DNA of 52,370 nucleotides, taken from Sciscionella sediminilitoris. GTDB lineage: Bacteria > Actinomycetota > Actinomycetes > Mycobacteriales > Pseudonocardiaceae. The notes under the pieces are model-generated. The model was not told where the DNA came from and ran no database searches. It saw only the letters and a list, made by a program, of their open reading frames with translations. Positions 25,092 to 34,027 of the stretch are shown here, piece after piece (within the stretch, counting starts at the first letter, position 1; every line of letters begins with the position of its first letter). The stretch spans positions 1 to 52,370 of the forward strand of contig NZ_JALM01000049.1 of NCBI RefSeq assembly GCF_000737195.2, read 5' to 3'. The position numbers were made by a program, and so were the translations under genes.

Positions 25092-27997
25092 GACGAATCG
25101 CCCCGCAACGCCTGAGCCAGAACCTCGGCCAGATGTACGGGTGTGCGTGCGGTATCACCATGGGTGATCTGGGCCCGGCAGCTGAAGCCGTCGGCCAGGA
25201 CGAGATTGTCCGCCGCCGTCGTCCTGATCGCGGGCAACAGCGCGTCTTCGGCGCACGCCATGGATACGTCGTAGTGACCACGTTCGAAGCCGAAGTTCCC
25301 GGCCAGACCACAACAACCGGCGTCCAGAATCTCGGCGTCGACATCGCACGCACGCAACAGCGCGGTATCCGCGTCGAGACCGAGCACGGCATGCTGGTGG
25401 CAGTGTGGTTGCAGTACCGCCCCCGTACCCAGCTCAGGCGGTTGCCAGTCCGGAGCCCGCTCGCGCAGGAGCTCGGCCAAGGTGTGGGTCTGACCGGCCA
25501 GCCGTGCGGCATCTTCGTCTCCGTCGAGCAGATCTGGCAGGTCCGACCGGAACACCGCCGCACAGCTGGGTTCCAGCACCACGACCGGGGTTCCCGTGCG
25601 CAACTCGGCGCGCAAAGTGTCGAGAGTGTGTCTGGCTACCCGTTTGGCCGTGCGCAATTGCCCCGTGCTGATCCAGGTTAGTCCACAACAGACAGTGCGG
25701 TTCGGTACCGTCACGCCGAATCCCGCGGACTCGAGTACTTCGACGGCTGCCAGGGCGATCGAAGGTTCGAAGTTGTTGGTGAAGGTGTCCGGCCACAGAA
25801 GTACGCTGCCACGCTGCCCCGATGACGGCCCGCGAGCGTGGAACCAGCGGCTGAATCGATGGGGAGCGAACCGGGGAATCTCGCGCTCCGGGGCGATCCC
25901 GCCGGCACGTTTGACCAATCCGGCAAGCAGGGGAGTGTGCGCCAGCAGGTTGGCCGTCTTCGGAGCGGCGGCGGCGATCCTCGCCCACAGCGGTAACCAG
26001 CCCATGGAGTAGTGCGTGACCGGGCGCGGCCGATGAGCGTAGTGCTGCGCGAGAAATTCAGCCTTGTACGTGGCCATGTCCACATTGACCGGACAATCGC
26101 TCTTGCATCCCTTGCACGCCAAGCACAAGTCGAGCGCATCTCGTACTGCGGTGGAGCGCCAACGGGACGCGGCGAGGTCCCCGTTGAGCATCTCGAACAA
26201 CAGTCGGGCTCTTCCCCGGGTCGAGTGTTTTTCTTCTCTCGTGGCTCGATAGCTCGGGCACATCACTCCACCGGAGTGGCTGCGGCAGTTACCAACGCCG
26301 ACACACCGCGCAGCCGCGTGGCTGAACCGGTGCTCGTCCTGTGGGTAGCTGAAGTGCGTCGCCGGCTCGATCGGCAGGTACCCGGTGCCGAGACGCAGAT
26401 CGTGGTCCAGCGGATGTGGGTGCACCACCTTGCCGGGATTCATCCGGCCGTTGGGGTCGAAGATGGCTTTCATGTTTTCGAACGCCCGCACGAGCCGATC
26501 TCCGAACATCAGCGGGAGAAGTTCACCGCGGGATTGCCCGTCGCCGTGCTCCCCGGATAGAGATCCACCGAAGGACGCCACGAGCTGCGCGCTCTCACGC
26601 ACGAATTCGCGGTACACGGCAACCCCCTCGGCGGTTTTCAGGTCGAACGGGATCCGGGTGTGCACGCAGCCGTGCCCAAAATGCCCGTATAGCGCGGACT
26701 GCTCGTATCCGAAGCGTTCTAGTAGGCCGGCGAAGGCACGCAGATACAGTCCCAATTGGTCGGGCGGAACCGCGGCGTCTTCCCATCCCTCATGGGTTTC
26801 GGCGCTCCGCGGTGGGTAGGCCGTCGCGCCGAGACCGGCCTCCCGCGCCTTCCACAGCCGGTCCTCGTGCTCGGGATCGTCGAGAAACGCACGGCTGGGT
26901 GCGTGTTCGCCGTGCCCGAGTTCGTCGACCAGTTCGCGTGCTCTGCTGTCGGCTTCGTCCGTGTCGCTCCCGTTGAACTGCACCATCAGCCAGCCCGCAC
27001 CATGGGGCAGCTCGGCCAGCGCGTCACCAGCGATCTGTTCGCTTTTCTCCAACTCGATCAGCCGGTTGTCCAGCCCTTCCAACGCCGACGGTTCATGGTT
27101 CGCGATCTCGGGCACCGCGTCGGCCGCCGCGTAGACGTCGCGGAACCCGAGCACCACCAGTGATCTCGCCGCGGGTGCCTCGACAAGCCGCACCTCCGCG
27201 TGCAAGACTGTGATTAGGGTGCTTTCACTGCCCACCAGCGCTTTCGCCACATCGAACCCGTTCTCCGGTAGCAAGGAGTCGAGGTTGTAACCCGATACCC
27301 GGCGCGGGATGCTGGGATAGCCGGTCCGAATCTCGGCCAGGTGCTGGTCTCGCAAAGCCCGCAGCTCTCGGTAGATCTCGGCGCGACGGCCACCTTCGGC
27401 CAGGATCGCGCGATACTCGTCCTCGCCGGTGCGTCCGACCCACATGCGCGCACCGTCGTAGGTCAGCACTTCCAGCCGCACGACGGAATCCACCATCTTG
27501 CCGTAAGCCTGCGCGGTGGAGCCGCACGAGTTGTTACCGATCATCCCACCGATCGTGCAGGAGGCGTGCGTCGACGGCCTGGGACCGATCATGAGTCCGT
27601 ATGGGGCAAGTTCATCGTTGAGCGGATCGACTGCCGCCCCCGGCTCGACGACCGCGGTCGCGCGGTCCGTGTTCAGGGAAACCAGCCGGTGACAATACTT
27701 CGACCAGTCCAGCACGACCGCGGTATTGCAGCATTGACCCGCGAGACTCGTACCGCCTCCCCTGGACAAGACCGGAACATCATGACGCCTACATTCTTCG
27801 ACAGCCGCGACACCGTCCTCGATGGTGCGCGGCACGACAACGCCGATCGGTAGCGCACGATAATTGGAAGCGTCCGTGGAATAGGTCGCTCGGCTGCCGT
27901 CATCGAATCGCACCTCGCCATCGAGAGCATCGGCCAGTGCGGCCGCCAAGTCGGTCCATTCTGCTTTCGATCCGGTCTCGGAACCGACCGCGGTCAT
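25088..27997 (-). CDS. FAD-linked oxidase / Fe-S (GlpC-like) fusion protein
   Basis: A 969-residue two-part enzyme of the D-lactate/glycolate dehydrogenase (GlcD plus GlcF) type. The N-terminal half has a PCMH FAD domain (VLSRGGGTSLAGQCCN and MIGNNSCGS motifs) and FAD-oxidase C domain. The middle has two cysteine clusters for 4Fe-4S centres (CVGVGNC...MCP near residue 575 and CLACKGCKSDCP near 630). The C-terminal half has CCG domains (VCCGLTW and AGCCGLAGNFGFE). Such enzymes oxidise a 2-hydroxy acid and pass electrons to the membrane pool. The ATG at 27997 is preferred over the GTG at 28024 because GGAGG sits 5 bases before it. It is the first gene of the four-gene operon. Confidence 0.87.
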   Translation of the reverse strand: MTAVGSETGSKAEWTDLAAALADALDGEVRFDDGSRATYSTDASNYRALPIGVVVPRTIEDGVAAVEECRRHDVPVLSRGGGTSLAGQCCNTAVVLDWSKYCHRLVSLNTDRATAVVEPGAAVDPLNDELAPYGLMIGPRPSTHASCTIGGMIGNNSCGSTAQAYGKMVDSVVRLEVLTYDGARMWVGRTGEDEYRAILAEGGRRAEIYRELRALRDQHLAEIRTGYPSIPRRVSGYNLDSLLPENGFDVAKALVGSESTLITVLHAEVRLVEAPAARSLVVLGFRDVYAAADAVPEIANHEPSALEGLDNRLIELEKSEQIAGDALAELPHGAGWLMVQFNGSDTDEADSRARELVDELGHGEHAPSRAFLDDPEHEDRLWKAREAGLGATAYPPRSAETHEGWEDAAVPPDQLGLYLRAFAGLLERFGYEQSALYGHFGHGCVHTRIPFDLKTAEGVAVYREFVRESAQLVASFGGSLSGEHGDGQSRGELLPLMFGDRLVRAFENMKAIFDPNGRMNPGKVVHPHPLDHDLRLGTGYLPIEPATHFSYPQDEHRFSHAAARCVGVGNCRSHSGGVMCPSYRATREEKHSTRGRARLLFEMLNGDLAASRWRSTAVRDALDLCLACKGCKSDCPVNVDMATYKAEFLAQHYAHRPRPVTHYSMGWLPLWARIAAAAPKTANLLAHTPLLAGLVKRAGGIAPEREIPRFAPHRFSRWFHARGPSSGQRGSVLLWPDTFTNNFEPSIALAAVEVLESAGFGVTVPNRTVCCGLTWISTGQLRTAKRVARHTLDTLRAELRTGTPVVVLEPSCAAVFRSDLPDLLDGDEDAARLAGQTHTLAELLRERAPDWQPPELGTGAVLQPHCHQHAVLGLDADTALLRACDVDAEILDAGCCGLAGNFGFERGHYDVSMACAEDALLPAIRTTAADNLVLADGFSCRAQITHGDTARTPVHLAEVLAQALRGDSS

Positions 27998-28009
27998 CGC
28001 ATCCTCCAT

Positions 28010-28035
28010 GGTTGGGCTCGACACCGGCTGGGTAC
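28010..28035 (+). promoter_or_regulatory. SigB/F-like promoter of ThDP enzyme gene
   Basis: GGTT (28010-28013), 16 bases, GGGTAC (28030-28035). The leader to the ATG at 28072 is about 30 bases and contains the Shine-Dalgarno GAGGAGG. Confidence 0.5.
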
Positions 28036-28046
28036 GTAAGAAAGAG

Positions 28047-28071
28047 GTACCCCGGCACCCGAGGAGGAAAC
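28047..28071 (-). promoter_or_regulatory. SigB/F-type promoter of the FAD/Fe-S-GH15 operon
   Basis: On the minus strand GTTT (28068-28071), 15 bases, GGGTAC (28047-28052). The -35 and spacer lie exactly over the Shine-Dalgarno of the divergent ThDP gene. Confidence 0.7.
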
Positions 28072-29862
28072 ATGGCCGACAACGTTGCAGATTTCGTACT
28101 GCGCCGACTACGCGAGTGGGGAGTCGAGCAGGTGTTCGCCTATCCAGGTGATGGCATCAACGCGATCACCGCTTCATTCGGGAAAGCCGGCGACCAACCG
28201 CGGTTCATTCAGGCACGGCATGAGGAAATGGCCGCGTTCGAAGCCGTGGGTTATGCCAAGTTCGCTGACACGTTCGGTGTGTGTCTAGCCACCTCCGGGC
28301 CGGGCGCGGTACATCTGCTCAACGGCCTCTACGACGCGAAGCTCGACCATGTTCCCGTTGTGGCGATAGTCGGGCAGACCGCACGCAGCGCCATGGGCGG
28401 TAGTTACCAGCAGGAACTGGATCTGCAGGCTCTCTACAAAGATGTGGCCAGTGAGTACCTGGTCGAGGTGAACGTACCGGAGCAGCTGCCCAACGCGCTC
28501 GACCGGGCTATCCGCACAGCGCTTGCCGAGCGGGCACCGACGGCGCTGATCATCCCGGCGGATGTACAGGAGCTGGACTACACGCCACCACAGCATGCGT
28601 TCAAACACGTTCCATCGAGCCCACCGGGACTCGTTCGGGGCGCACCGGTCCCACCCGAACAGGACATCGCGAAGGCAGCGGACATTATCGACTCCGGCGC
28701 CAAAGTCGCGATCCTCGCCGGTCAGGGCGCCCGGCAAGCGACTACGCAACTGCGTGAACTTGCCGAGCTGACGGGCGGGGGAATCGCAAAAGCGTTGCTC
28801 GGCAAGGATGTGCTTCCCGACCATCTGCCGTATGTCACCGGCGCGGCCGGTCTGCTCGGTACACGGCCGAGCTATGAGCTCATGCGAGACTGCGACACCC
28901 TGGTCATCGTGGGATCGAACTTTCCGTATTCGCAGTTCCTGCCCGATTTCGAACGAGCACGGGCGATCCAGATCGATCTGGACGGCAAATTCATCGGTAT
29001 GCGCTATCCCACCGAGGTCAATCTGATCGGCGATGCGGCAAGCACCTTGTCCAGGATCAACGCTTTGGTGCATCAGAAGAACGACTGGTCGTGGCGGCAG
29101 ACCATCGAAGCGAACGTGACGTCCTGGTGGGACACCATGGAAAAGCAGGCCAGGGTCAGCGCCGAGCCGACCAACCCGATGCGGCTCGTGTGGGAACTGT
29201 CCCAACGCATCCCCTCCGATGCGATGATCACCAGCGATTCCGGCTCCGCAGCCAACTGGTACGCACGCCACCTGAAGATTCGCGAAGGCATGCGAGCCTC
29301 CCTTTCGGGAACGCTTGCCACGATGGGGCCGGGCGTACCGTATGCGATCGGCGCGAAGTTCGCGCACCCGGAGCGCCCCTCGATCGCACTCGTGGGTGAC
29401 GGTGCCATGCAGATGAACGGGATGGCTGAACTGCTTACCCTGCGCCGCTATTTCCCACGGTGGCATGACCCTCGGTGTATCGTTTGCGTGTTGCACAACA
29501 ATGACCTCAACCAAGTCACCTGGGAGCTGCGGGCGATGACGCACTCGCCGAAGTTCGAGGAATCCCAAAACCTTCCCGAGGTCTCCTACGCAGCCTTCGC
29601 GCATCTACTCGGATTGGACGGGGTCGAAGTGACCGAGCCGGAGGCGATCGGCCCGGCATGGGACCGGGCAGTCGCCGCCGACCGGCCTTTCATCCTGGAC
29701 ATTCACTGTGACCCGAGCATCCCGCCGATCCCACCGCACGCCACGCTCGAGCAAATGAAATCCACTACCGAATCCATGCTTCGCGGTGACCCGGACGCCT
29801 GGAACATCCTCGTACATGGTGCGAAAACCAAACTGCAGGAGTTCCTACCGAGCAAAAGCTAG
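28072..29862 (+). CDS. ThDP-dependent enzyme, pyruvate-oxidase-like
   Basis: A 596-residue member of the POX/acetolactate-synthase family. EQVFAYPGDGINAI and the HEEMAAFEA glutamate (near residue 50) belong to the pyrimidine domain. The central domain (about 190-330) is the FAD or vestigial nucleotide domain. GDGAMQMNGMAELL...LHNND (about 442-485) is the ThDP-binding motif. Length and layout fit PoxB-like pyruvate oxidases, a family often controlled by stationary-phase sigma factors, but acetolactate-synthase-like activity cannot be excluded. Shine-Dalgarno GAGGAGG lies 4 bases before the ATG at 28072. It is divergent from the FAD/Fe-S operon, and both promoters are of the stress type. Confidence 0.85.
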   Translation: MADNVADFVLRRLREWGVEQVFAYPGDGINAITASFGKAGDQPRFIQARHEEMAAFEAVGYAKFADTFGVCLATSGPGAVHLLNGLYDAKLDHVPVVAIVGQTARSAMGGSYQQELDLQALYKDVASEYLVEVNVPEQLPNALDRAIRTALAERAPTALIIPADVQELDYTPPQHAFKHVPSSPPGLVRGAPVPPEQDIAKAADIIDSGAKVAILAGQGARQATTQLRELAELTGGGIAKALLGKDVLPDHLPYVTGAAGLLGTRPSYELMRDCDTLVIVGSNFPYSQFLPDFERARAIQIDLDGKFIGMRYPTEVNLIGDAASTLSRINALVHQKNDWSWRQTIEANVTSWWDTMEKQARVSAEPTNPMRLVWELSQRIPSDAMITSDSGSAANWYARHLKIREGMRASLSGTLATMGPGVPYAIGAKFAHPERPSIALVGDGAMQMNGMAELLTLRRYFPRWHDPRCIVCVLHNNDLNQVTWELRAMTHSPKFEESQNLPEVSYAAFAHLLGLDGVEVTEPEAIGPAWDRAVAADRPFILDIHCDPSIPPIPPHATLEQMKSTTESMLRGDPDAWNILVHGAKTKLQEFLPSKS

Positions 29863-30499
29863 CAGTGTCGGACAGTGCGGAGGCGCCAATCTGGCATCGA
29901 GAACCCAGGGCTGGAGGTGGAGGTCATTGCCGCGCGCAGCGGCATCACCCAAGCCAGCGAGGTCGGCCGCCCTGTCGTTTTCGCCACGGTTGGCATGGAC
30001 AGTGCGGCTCAACGGGTCGTGATAATGGACGCGGACAGCTCGAAGAACTGCGGAGTCGTCGGTGGTGCTCGGCTCGCTCATCCAGGCAACATGATCCTGC
30101 CGGGTCTGTCGACCGGGCGCGCGCCGGCGGCACGAACCGGGGTAGCCGCAGCCGGTCGAAAGATTCGCTTCCTCGATCGCGGCAACGACCTCACCACCGG
30201 TTGCCCCACCGGCCGCAGCCGCCAACCTGGCGCGCAGGCCGATGTCAGAGAGGCGGTCGGCCTCGCCGGGGCAGACGTCTCGGTCCGCTGCGGACGGCGC
30301 GTACCTCGGTCAGCAGGCAGATGCAGTCGGCCAAGACGAGCAGTCCGATCCAATCGTTGCCATGCACCGGCACGAAGCGAAAGTGATTCGCCTCGTATCC
30401 GAACAGCCCGGTCGCCACGGTGCAGTGGTGCGAACACTGCGGCCATCACCCGGCGGAGTCATGGCGGTCCGAATATCCAGCGCATGCGCAGCCGCTGGT
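29863..30499. other. Gap of about 640 bases with gene remnants
   Basis: No confident gene. A minus-strand frame over roughly 30250-30425 reads ATGLFGYEANHFRFVPVHGN, then a hydrophobic stretch, resembling a membrane protein fragment with no Shine-Dalgarno and a stop just upstream. A plus-strand frame from 29875 has high G/C third positions for about 70 codons without matching a known family. Both look like decayed genes. Confidence 0.35.
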
Positions 30500-30700
30500 C
30501 TACGCCGCCGCGGTCGGAGCCTCCACAGCCCGGGCGACCGTGATGGTGTCGGGTGCGTCGAGGACGAGGGCTGTGAACACGAAGTGGCCGTGGTTGTCGA
30601 GCCCGCTGAGAGAGACGTCTTCCGGTGCCGTGACCTTAGACGCCGCCAGATGCTGCCGTGCCACCGATGCGCGTGACCAACGAAATTGGCGACCCACCAT
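30500..30700 (-). CDS. Possible small protein (66 aa), unrecognised
   Basis: A 66-residue minus-strand frame from an ATG at 30700, with high G/C third positions towards the end and a coherent sequence (VSLSGLDNHGHFVFTALVLDAPDTITVARA). It may be a complete small protein or the C-terminal remnant of a longer one, since the frame remains open upstream. There is no Shine-Dalgarno and no promoter of the common type. It is divergent from the Rv2629-like gene. Confidence 0.35.
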   Translation of the reverse strand: MVGRQFRWSRASVARQHLAASKVTAPEDVSLSGLDNHGHFVFTALVLDAPDTITVARAVEAPTAAA

Positions 30701-30785
30701 CAGGATATGACCACGGTCTCGGCGCAGGCGCGTGTCCTGAATTTTGAGTCTCGATGAGCGCCGCCGTCCGAATATCGAGCGGTGA

Positions 30786-30811
30786 GTTTGCGCGAGAGGA
30801 CGTGTGGGTAT
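30786..30811 (+). promoter_or_regulatory. SigB/F-type promoter of Rv2629-like gene
   Basis: GTTT (30786-30789), 16 bases, GGGTAT (30806-30811). The leader to the GTG at 30849 is about 30 bases and contains GGGAGGAG. Confidence 0.65.
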
Positions 30812-30848
30812 CTTCCGCGGCGAGGCGGTAGGTGCCGGGAGGAGAATC

Positions 30849-31877
30849 GTGCGCTTGTCATCGTTGAAGCTCGTGTATGAGAGCGAAGGACCTTTTCTTA
30901 CTGTGTACCTGGCCGGTGGTTCGCCGGATGAAAATGCCGCCGAGCACGTGTGGTTGCGCTGGCGTGCACTGCACGAACAGGTAGCCGACACTGCCGACAC
31001 GGACAGTCTCGACGCGGTGGAGCGTGCGGTCGAAGCTCAACAGCCAGGCTCGATCCAGGCTGACGGTCGGGTGCTCGTCGGGGCAGGCGGGCAGGTGCTG
31101 TTGGACGAAGCAGTGGATGCGAGCCAGGGCGGTGGCGACACCGTCCGCTGGGGTCCGGAGCCGTATCTGGGCGCCTACGTTCGCGAATCAGCCAAAACTA
31201 CCCGGATACTCCTGGTGGTGGCGGACCAGCACAGCGCCGATATACACCGTCTCGTTGTCGCTGCTGAGCAGGAACTCGCGGATGTGGGTGCCAGCGAGGT
31301 GCGTGGCGCGGCGGGGAACAAGGTGCATCATCCACGGGGCGGCCAGCTTGCGCACGCCAGGATCCAGCGGCACGCCGATGAGAACCGAGCACGTAATGCC
31401 GAGGAGATCGCTGCGCTGATTGACACCAGGGTGGAACAGTTCAGGCCGTCGATCGTCTTGCTCGCAGGAGCCGTCGAGGCACGTGCGGAGCTGCGATCTC
31501 GTGTCGGTGCTCGTGCAGCGGTTTTACTCGCCGAAACCGACCGTGGTGGCAAGGATGTCAACGCATCGGAGGAGTCGCTGACCGAGGAATTGCTACGCAT
31601 CGCCGAGGAGCACGAGAGTGCCGAAAGGGCAGAGCTGGCCGAACGTCTGGATGCCGGTCTGGCTCACCAAACGGCGGTGCAGGGCGCCGGGCCCGTGGGC
31701 GAAGCAGCATCGGAAGGTGCTGTGGACATGCTGTTGCTCGATGAGCACGATACGGGAGTTGACGAGGCATCGCTGTTGCGCGAATGCGCGCTGACCGACG
31801 CCGGGGTCGGTCTATTGCCGGAAGAAACGGTGGTCAGAGATTCGGTGGCCGCATTGCTGCGCTATGCACGGTCCTGA
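30849..31877 (+). CDS. Rv2629-like protein (bacterial eRF1/Vms1 family)
   Basis: A 342-residue protein matching the mycobacterial Rv2629-type family (baeRF2). A first domain (LKLVYESEGPFLTVYLAGGSPDE...RWGPEPYLGAYVRES) leads into a middle domain with ILLVVADQHSADIH and a Gln/His-rich segment near residues 160-190 (NKVHHPRGGQLAHARIQRHADEN). A C-terminal domain ends in VGLLPEETVVRDSVAALLRYA. The family is related to eukaryotic release factor 1 and Vms1 and is thought to act on stalled ribosomes or peptidyl-tRNA. Rv2629 is dormancy-associated in M. tuberculosis. The GTG at 30849 is selected because GGGAGGAG lies 4 bases upstream. A stress-type promoter precedes it. Confidence 0.82.
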   Translation: MRLSSLKLVYESEGPFLTVYLAGGSPDENAAEHVWLRWRALHEQVADTADTDSLDAVERAVEAQQPGSIQADGRVLVGAGGQVLLDEAVDASQGGGDTVRWGPEPYLGAYVRESAKTTRILLVVADQHSADIHRLVVAAEQELADVGASEVRGAAGNKVHHPRGGQLAHARIQRHADENRARNAEEIAALIDTRVEQFRPSIVLLAGAVEARAELRSRVGARAAVLLAETDRGGKDVNASEESLTEELLRIAEEHESAERAELAERLDAGLAHQTAVQGAGPVGEAASEGAVDMLLLDEHDTGVDEASLLRECALTDAGVGLLPEETVVRDSVAALLRYARS

Positions 31878-31939
31878 CCTCGTGGTGTGGCAGCGGAGCA
31901 CGAACAAATCAACAGCTGCATTGACCCGAGGAGAATGAC

Positions 31940-33307
31940 GTGCCGATCGACAGCATCAATCCCACGACCGGGCAGGTGTTGAGGACCTTCGAACCCCTGG
32001 ACCGGGCCGGTATTCAGCAGGCGATCGACGGTGCATGCAAGGCCTTCGATTCACGCAGGTCGACATCGGCCGCCGAGCGCGCCCGGCAACTACGAGCGAT
32101 CGGGTCCACGCTGGAGCAGGACACCGAACGCCTCGCCCGGCTGGCCACCGAAGAAATGGGCAAGACGATCGGAGCCGCGCGGTCCGAGGTGGCAAAGGCG
32201 GCAGCCGGCTGCTATTGGTATGCCGAGCACGGCCCCGACCTGCTCGCGGACGAGCCCTGGACGGTGCAACGTGCCCGGGCGTTCACCCGTTATCAGCCCC
32301 TCGGCCCGATCCTCGCCATCATGCCGTGGAACTTCCCGTACTGGCAGGTCTTCCGGTTCGCCGCCCCAGCTCTGCTGGCGGGCAATACCGTGTTACTCAA
32401 GCACGCATCGAATGTTCCGCAGTGTGCACTGGCGATCGAGGAGATCGTGGCTCAAGCCGGATGCGGAGACGGGGTGCTCACCACGATGCTCATCTCCTCA
32501 TCAGAGGTCGATGCGGTGATCGCCGATGAGCGGGTGCGAGGCGTGACACTGACTGGTAGCGAGGCGGCCGGCAGTGCGGTTGCCGCGGCGGCCGGGCGGC
32601 ACATCAAACCCACAGTTCTCGAGCTAGGCGGTGCCGATCCCTTCGTTGTTCTGCCCTCGGCCGATTTGGACCGCGCCGTTTCGGCTGCGGTCAATTCCCG
32701 AATCCTCAACAACGGCCAATCTTGCATCAACGCCAAGCGCTTCGTCGTGCACAAGGACATTGCCGAAGAATTTCTGCGCAGGCTCACCGAACAGTTCAAG
32801 GCATTGCGGGTAGGGGACCCCATGGACGCGGAGACCGAACTCGGGCCGTTGTCCTCGCAGGAAGCAGTTCGTACACTGCACCGGCAGGTCACCGATACCG
32901 TCGCCGCCGGGGCGCAACTGGTCACGGGCGGAACACCGGTCAAGGGAGCTGGAAACTTCTACCCGCCCACGGTGTTGCGTGAGATCCCCTTGGACTCGCC
33001 GGGCCACCGGGAGGAGTTCTTCGGGCCGGTGGCGCTGGTCTGGCAGGCCGCGAGTGTGAGCGAAGCGCTCAGCATCGCCAACGATTCACCGTATGGGCTC
33101 GGTGCCAGTGTCTGGACCACCGACGAGGCCGAACAACAGCGGTGCATCGACGAAATCGAGGCCGGGATGGTGTACGTCAACGAGTTCACCGCATCCACGC
33201 CCGAGGTGCCGTTCGGTGGTGTGAAGCACTCCGGATATGGTCGTGAACTGGCTCGATTCGGTGTCCAGTCTTTCACCAACCCGAAGACGGTGTGGCTGGC
33301 CGACTGA
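31940..33307 (+). CDS. gabD: Succinate-semialdehyde dehydrogenase-like ALDH
   Basis: A 455-residue NAD(P)-dependent aldehyde dehydrogenase with the short GabD1 layout of actinobacteria. PWNFPYWQVFRFAAPALLAGN (about residues 129-149) is the cofactor region, LTGSEAAGSAVA follows, LELGGADPFVV carries the general base E228, and GQSCINAKRF carries the nucleophile C262. It oxidises succinate semialdehyde (or a similar aldehyde) to feed succinate into the TCA cycle. A GTG at 31940 follows a GAGGAG Shine-Dalgarno. The gap to the Rv2629-like gene is 62 bases with no new promoter seen, so co-transcription is likely. The exact aldehyde substrate is inferred. Confidence 0.83.
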   Translation: MPIDSINPTTGQVLRTFEPLDRAGIQQAIDGACKAFDSRRSTSAAERARQLRAIGSTLEQDTERLARLATEEMGKTIGAARSEVAKAAAGCYWYAEHGPDLLADEPWTVQRARAFTRYQPLGPILAIMPWNFPYWQVFRFAAPALLAGNTVLLKHASNVPQCALAIEEIVAQAGCGDGVLTTMLISSSEVDAVIADERVRGVTLTGSEAAGSAVAAAAGRHIKPTVLELGGADPFVVLPSADLDRAVSAAVNSRILNNGQSCINAKRFVVHKDIAEEFLRRLTEQFKALRVGDPMDAETELGPLSSQEAVRTLHRQVTDTVAAGAQLVTGGTPVKGAGNFYPPTVLREIPLDSPGHREEFFGPVALVWQAASVSEALSIANDSPYGLGASVWTTDEAEQQRCIDEIEAGMVYVNEFTASTPEVPFGGVKHSGYGRELARFGVQSFTNPKTVWLAD

Positions 33308-33308
33308 G

Positions 33309-33334
33309 GTTTCACGGCCGCGGACAGCGGGTAG
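33309..33334 (+). promoter_or_regulatory. SigB/F-type promoter of HhH glycosylase gene
   Basis: GTTT (33309-33312), 16 bases, GGGTAG (33329-33334). The ATG at 33344 begins 9 bases later, so the transcript is predicted leaderless. Confidence 0.6.
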
Positions 33335-33343
33335 TCGCTCGAC

Positions 33344-33994
33344 ATGACCATGGATGGTGACATCATGCGGCGATCACTCGACGTCTGCGGGCAGACCTAC
33401 GCTGAGCAAGCAGGCATCCGGCTGGCCGACAAACCATCGCCGCTCTATCGGCTCTCGGTGCTCGCGCTGTTGCTCTCGACGCGGATCAAGGCCGAGATCG
33501 CGGTCGCCGCGGCCCGGGAACTCACCCAGGCGGGCATGACCAGTCCGCGGCGGATGGCCGCGGCGACGTGGCAGCAGCGTGTCGATGCGCTCGGCAGGGC
33601 CGGGTACCGGCGTTACGATGAGCAGACGGCTACGGCGCTGGGGCAGGGGGCCGAGCTGCTGCAGCGCGAGTATCAGGGCGACCTCCGTGAGCTGCGCAGG
33701 CGGGCGGGCGCTTCCGCGGACGGGATCAGGGAACGGCTCACCGAGCTCCCGCGAATCGGACCGACCGGAGCGAACATCTTTTGCCGGGAGGTACAAGGCA
33801 TCTGGCCGGAACTGCGCCCGTGTTTCGACCAGAAAGCTTTGCAGGGTGCGAAAGCCCTCGGTCTGCCGCAGAGCCCCGAGGCACTGAGGAAGCTCGTGGC
33901 CGCCGGGCGGCTTCCGGCGGCTGCGGCCGCACTGGTACGAGCCGGGCTTCGGCCGACCACGGCCAAGCAGGTGCGTGCGGCGGTCGCCGGATAG
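33344..33994 (+). CDS. Endonuclease III-like HhH-GPD DNA repair protein
   Basis: A 216-residue all-helical protein of the HhH-GPD base-excision superfamily. LALLLSTRIKAEIAVAAAREL (about residues 43-63) is the first helical block. ELPRIGPTGANIF (about 133-145) is the helix-hairpin-helix; it has T where EndoIII has the catalytic lysine in G-R-K-T. CFDQKALQGAKALGLP places the conserved Asp (about 161). The iron-sulfur cysteines of EndoIII are absent. This points to a monofunctional glycosylase or a non-lyase relative. It has its own leaderless stress-type promoter and starts a group including the DUF5709-like gene. Role: DNA base damage repair, inferred. Confidence 0.78.
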   Translation: MTMDGDIMRRSLDVCGQTYAEQAGIRLADKPSPLYRLSVLALLLSTRIKAEIAVAAARELTQAGMTSPRRMAAATWQQRVDALGRAGYRRYDEQTATALGQGAELLQREYQGDLRELRRRAGASADGIRERLTELPRIGPTGANIFCREVQGIWPELRPCFDQKALQGAKALGLPQSPEALRKLVAAGRLPAAAAALVRAGLRPTTAKQVRAAVAG

Positions 33995-34027
33995 CGCGCG
34001 CATCATGTGACGGGAGGAGTAAGCGTC

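Noticed and set aside
28285-29604. Minus-strand open frame of 439 codons
   Set aside because: Antisense of the ThDP enzyme; long open antisense frames are expected in high-GC DNA.
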